From NCBI GenBank assembly GCA_016710965.1, contig JADJTW010000009.1:62001-126000 (forward strand): 64,000 nt of DNA, in the 5' to 3' direction. This document shows positions 61,927 to 64,000 of the stretch, piece after piece. The translations under genes were made by a program, and so were the position numbers. Numbering within the stretch: position 1 is the first letter of the stretch; each line of letters opens with the position of its first letter. The stretch comes from Flavobacteriales bacterium. GTDB lineage: Bacteria; Bacteroidota; Bacteroidia; Flavobacteriales_F; PHOS-HE28. The notes under the pieces were generated by a model. That model made no database searches and was not told where the DNA came from. It saw nothing but the letters and a program-made list of their open reading frames with translations.

Positions 61927-63269
61927 TCATCGGGAAAGGAGATCGATCACAGCAGCAATAGGCATGGCCGTTCCCTTCTCATTCGCCCCCATCTTCTTCA
62001 GCGTTACGGTGCCTTCCTTCATCTCCGTCTCGCCCACGATGGCCACATACGGAATGCCCTTCTTCTCTGCGTAGGTGAATTGCTTGGGCAGCTTCGCTTG
62101 ATCGGGGTACAGCTCTGCAGCGATGCCCGCCTCGCGCACCTGGCGCAGCAGCTTCAGGCAATGCATCGCTTCCTTCTCGCCGAAGTTGGCGAAGAGCAAT
62201 TGCGTGCTGCTGCCGAGCGCTGCCGGGAACTTGTCCGTCTCCAGCAGCACATCGTAGATGCGATCCGCACCGAAGCTGATGCCCACGCCGCTCATGTTCT
62301 TCAGGCCGAAGATGCCCGTGAGATCGTCGTAGCGGCCACCACCGCAGATGCTACCGGGCATGGTGCCCTCCGCAGCCTTTACTTCGAAGATGGCGCCAGT
62401 GTAGTAGTCGAGGCCGCGGGCAAGGGTGGGGTCGAACTTCAGCGTGGCGTTCTTCAAATCGCCCACCGCATCGAAGGTGAACGAGAGGTCCTTCAATCCT
62501 TGCTGCGCGATGGGGGATAAGGCCAGCCAACTTGCTCCAATCGCGGACGCTGTTCGCTCCACGTGCCTTTCAATTCGAAGAGCGGCGCAATGCCTTTTAT
62601 CGCCTCATCGCTCACGCCCTTCTCGCGCATCTCCTCCTCCACCTTCTCGCGACCGATCTTGTCGAGCTTGTCGATGGCCGTGACGATATCCACCACCTTC
62701 TCCGGCTGGCCGCAAACCTCGGCGATGCCGCTTAACACCTTGCGGTCGTTGATCTTCACCACCACCTTCAAGCCGAGCGCCGTGAAGACCTCATCGAAGA
62801 GTTGCACGAGCTCCACCTCATTCAACAAGCTTGTGCTTCCGATCACATCCGCATCGCACTGGTAGAACTCGCGGTACCGTCCCTTCTGCGGTCGATCGGC
62901 GCGCCACACGGGTTGGATCTGGTAGCGCTTGAAGGGGAAGGCGATCTCGTTCTGGTTCTGCACCACGTAGCGCGCGAAGGGAACGGTGAGATCGTAGCGC
63001 AACGCCTCCCCCGCGAGGCTCTTGCTTCCATCCTGCACAGCGCGATCCAGATCGGCACCGCGCTTCAGGATCTTGAAGATCAAGCGATCCCCCTCCTCGC
63101 CATACTTGCCCGTGAGCGTCTCCAGGTTCTCCATGGCGGGCGTCTCCAGCGGCAGGTAGCCGTACTTCTGAAAGACCTTCTCGATGGTGCTGAAGATGTA
63201 CTTGCGGCGCAGCATCTCCACCGGACCGAAGTCGCGGGTGCCTTTGGGTATGGAAGGCTTGGTGGCCAT
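61927..63269 (-). CDS. hisS: Histidine-tRNA ligase (one frameshift)
   Basis: The protein charges tRNA-His. The class II motifs are present: IPKGTRDFGPVEM, motif 2 FKRYQIQPVWRADRPQKGRY followed by REFYQCD, LDYYTGAIFEV, CGGGRYDDL, motif 3 GVGISFGADRIYDVLLE and an anticodon-binding domain. The frame breaks near 62525, in the middle insertion domain, between LEQVGW and LALSPIAQQGLKDL. The total of 1343 nt is one base short of a multiple of three. As hisS is essential and every motif is intact, a sequencing deletion is most likely. TACTTTCG lies 6 nt before the ATG. Confidence 0.95.
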
Positions 63270-63275
63270 GGGCGG

Positions 63276-63283
63276 CGAAAGTA
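63276..63283 (-). promoter_or_regulatory. Promoter -7 box TACTTTCG for hisS
   Basis: The octamer equals the box before the E1 dehydrogenase gene at 12800. Only 6 nt separate it from the hisS ATG, so the transcript would be nearly leaderless. Confidence 0.45.
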
Positions 63284-64000
63284 GCCGTGAGCGCTTCTAC
63301 TGGTTCGCGCGTGATGCTGGAAGCGCACGTGCGCCAGGCGAGAGGCTATCTCAGGAATGCTTTTGGAAGCGAGCGCCAGTTATTTCGCGACCAGGCAAGG
63401 CGCGGAAACCGAGCATAGCCGGTCGCTCTGTTCTGCCTTCCACAACGCCGCATAGGCACGAAACACCCTCGCGTAGCCCGAAGGGTGTTGTTGAGACACC
63501 CCCCGCTCAGCTCAGGCAGCTATCCAGCGTCTCACAGGTGCTTGACCGTGCCTGGCCTGGGCGAGGCTCCGGGTCGCGCTTATCCGGAGCGGCGAACGGC
63601 TGTGGTGGACGCGCCGGCGTAGCGTGGGCGGGCGGGACATGGGAGCCACGAACCAACAGCGAGACGCCTTGCCCTGCGGATCGGAGCGGGTGCCGAATGG
63701 ATCGAATCGGAAATCGCGCGACACCATCAATCAACCACCGCTGGTGCAGCTCGCCCTGGTTGGCTCCAAGCAGTGCGAAGAAGCACACCGGTTGCCTGCG
63801 TCGATGGCCCAGCGCCTCATCGACCTGCGCAAGTGCCCGCAGTCGATGCCGGTACTGGTGGCCACCTAACAGGCGCCGATCAAGCCCGTGCAACAATCTT
63901 TCGCTCCACGTGAGCTTGTCGGATCCTCCGTGTGCCAGAGCAACCGCCCTTCGATCACGCTCCACGCTCCGGAGGGGTTACCTTCGCCGAGCGTCCATCA
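63284..64000. other. Right-end stretch without a supported gene
   Basis: No frame here has recognisable protein similarity or codon pattern like its neighbours. An 8-bp hairpin (AACACCCT/AGGGTGTT, 63462-63489) could be a terminator or repeat. The frames over 63500-63965 on both strands look accidental: many arginines and prolines, no motif. The last 130 bases might belong to a degraded insertion-sequence accessory gene, but the evidence is too weak to annotate. Confidence 0.4.

Noticed and set aside
63507..64000. Insertion-sequence gene at the right edge
   Set aside because: A weak resemblance of the last 40 residues to IS66 accessory proteins is not enough; no inverted repeats or transposase motifs are visible.

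Overview
The window looks like a chromosomal piece of a high-GC member of the Bacteroidota, probably Flavobacteriales-like. The clues are secreted proteins with type IX secretion (T9SS) sorting tails of both type A and type B, a TonB-dependent receptor paired with a DUF4249 lipoprotein, a fused alpha/beta 2-oxoacid dehydrogenase E1, a split KdpD, and promoter-like TAnnTTTG/TAnnTTCG boxes just upstream of start codons. No rRNA, CRISPR array or complete prophage is visible.

Layout. 1-3.4 kb: the 3' end of a sigma-54 response regulator, an HxlR regulator with a divergent NAD(P)-binding reductase, an AraC-type DNA-binding domain and an aldo/keto reductase. 3.8-12.7 kb: a high-affinity potassium uptake operon with two very small membrane proteins, kdpF, kdpA, kdpB, kdpC, an outer-membrane porin, a truncated KdpD carrying only the sensor half, and a separate HAMP/PAS histidine kinase. 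A perfect 18-bp palindrome precedes the operon and a 21-bp hairpin lies between kdpF and kdpA. 12.8-17.5 kb: fused E1 dehydrogenase, esterase, M1 aminopeptidase lipoprotein. 17.5-18.5 kb: the most unusual locus. Two copies of a small GIY-YIG nuclease gene, identical in protein, lie in a 349-bp tandem duplication built into broken tRNA-Pro-like sequence, next to a tandem array of tRNA-Pro 5' halves. 18.6-22.5 kb: TPR histidine kinase, lipoprotein, LuxR-type regulator and a tiny membrane protein. 22.7-31.3 kb: TonB receptor, DUF4249 lipoprotein and three T9SS cargo proteins. 31.3-42.4 kb: housekeeping genes (murQ, Nudix, mnmD, OmpA/TPR protein, M42 peptidase, GNAT, GT39-like transferase, S9 peptidase, DinB). 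42.5-60.4 kb: large secreted proteins (CotH/lamin-tail, DUF4397, two related glycine-rich surface proteins, a roughly 2026-residue PKD protein), interrupted by a CarH/LitR-like B12-binding MerR regulator and a GlcD-type oxidase. 60.4-63.3 kb: hutH and hisS. The last 0.7 kb holds no gene that I can support.

Six single-base frameshifts fall in five otherwise well-preserved genes, including the essential gene hisS. This suggests residual indel errors in the assembly rather than true decay, so those genes are listed as whole CDS with the break stated.
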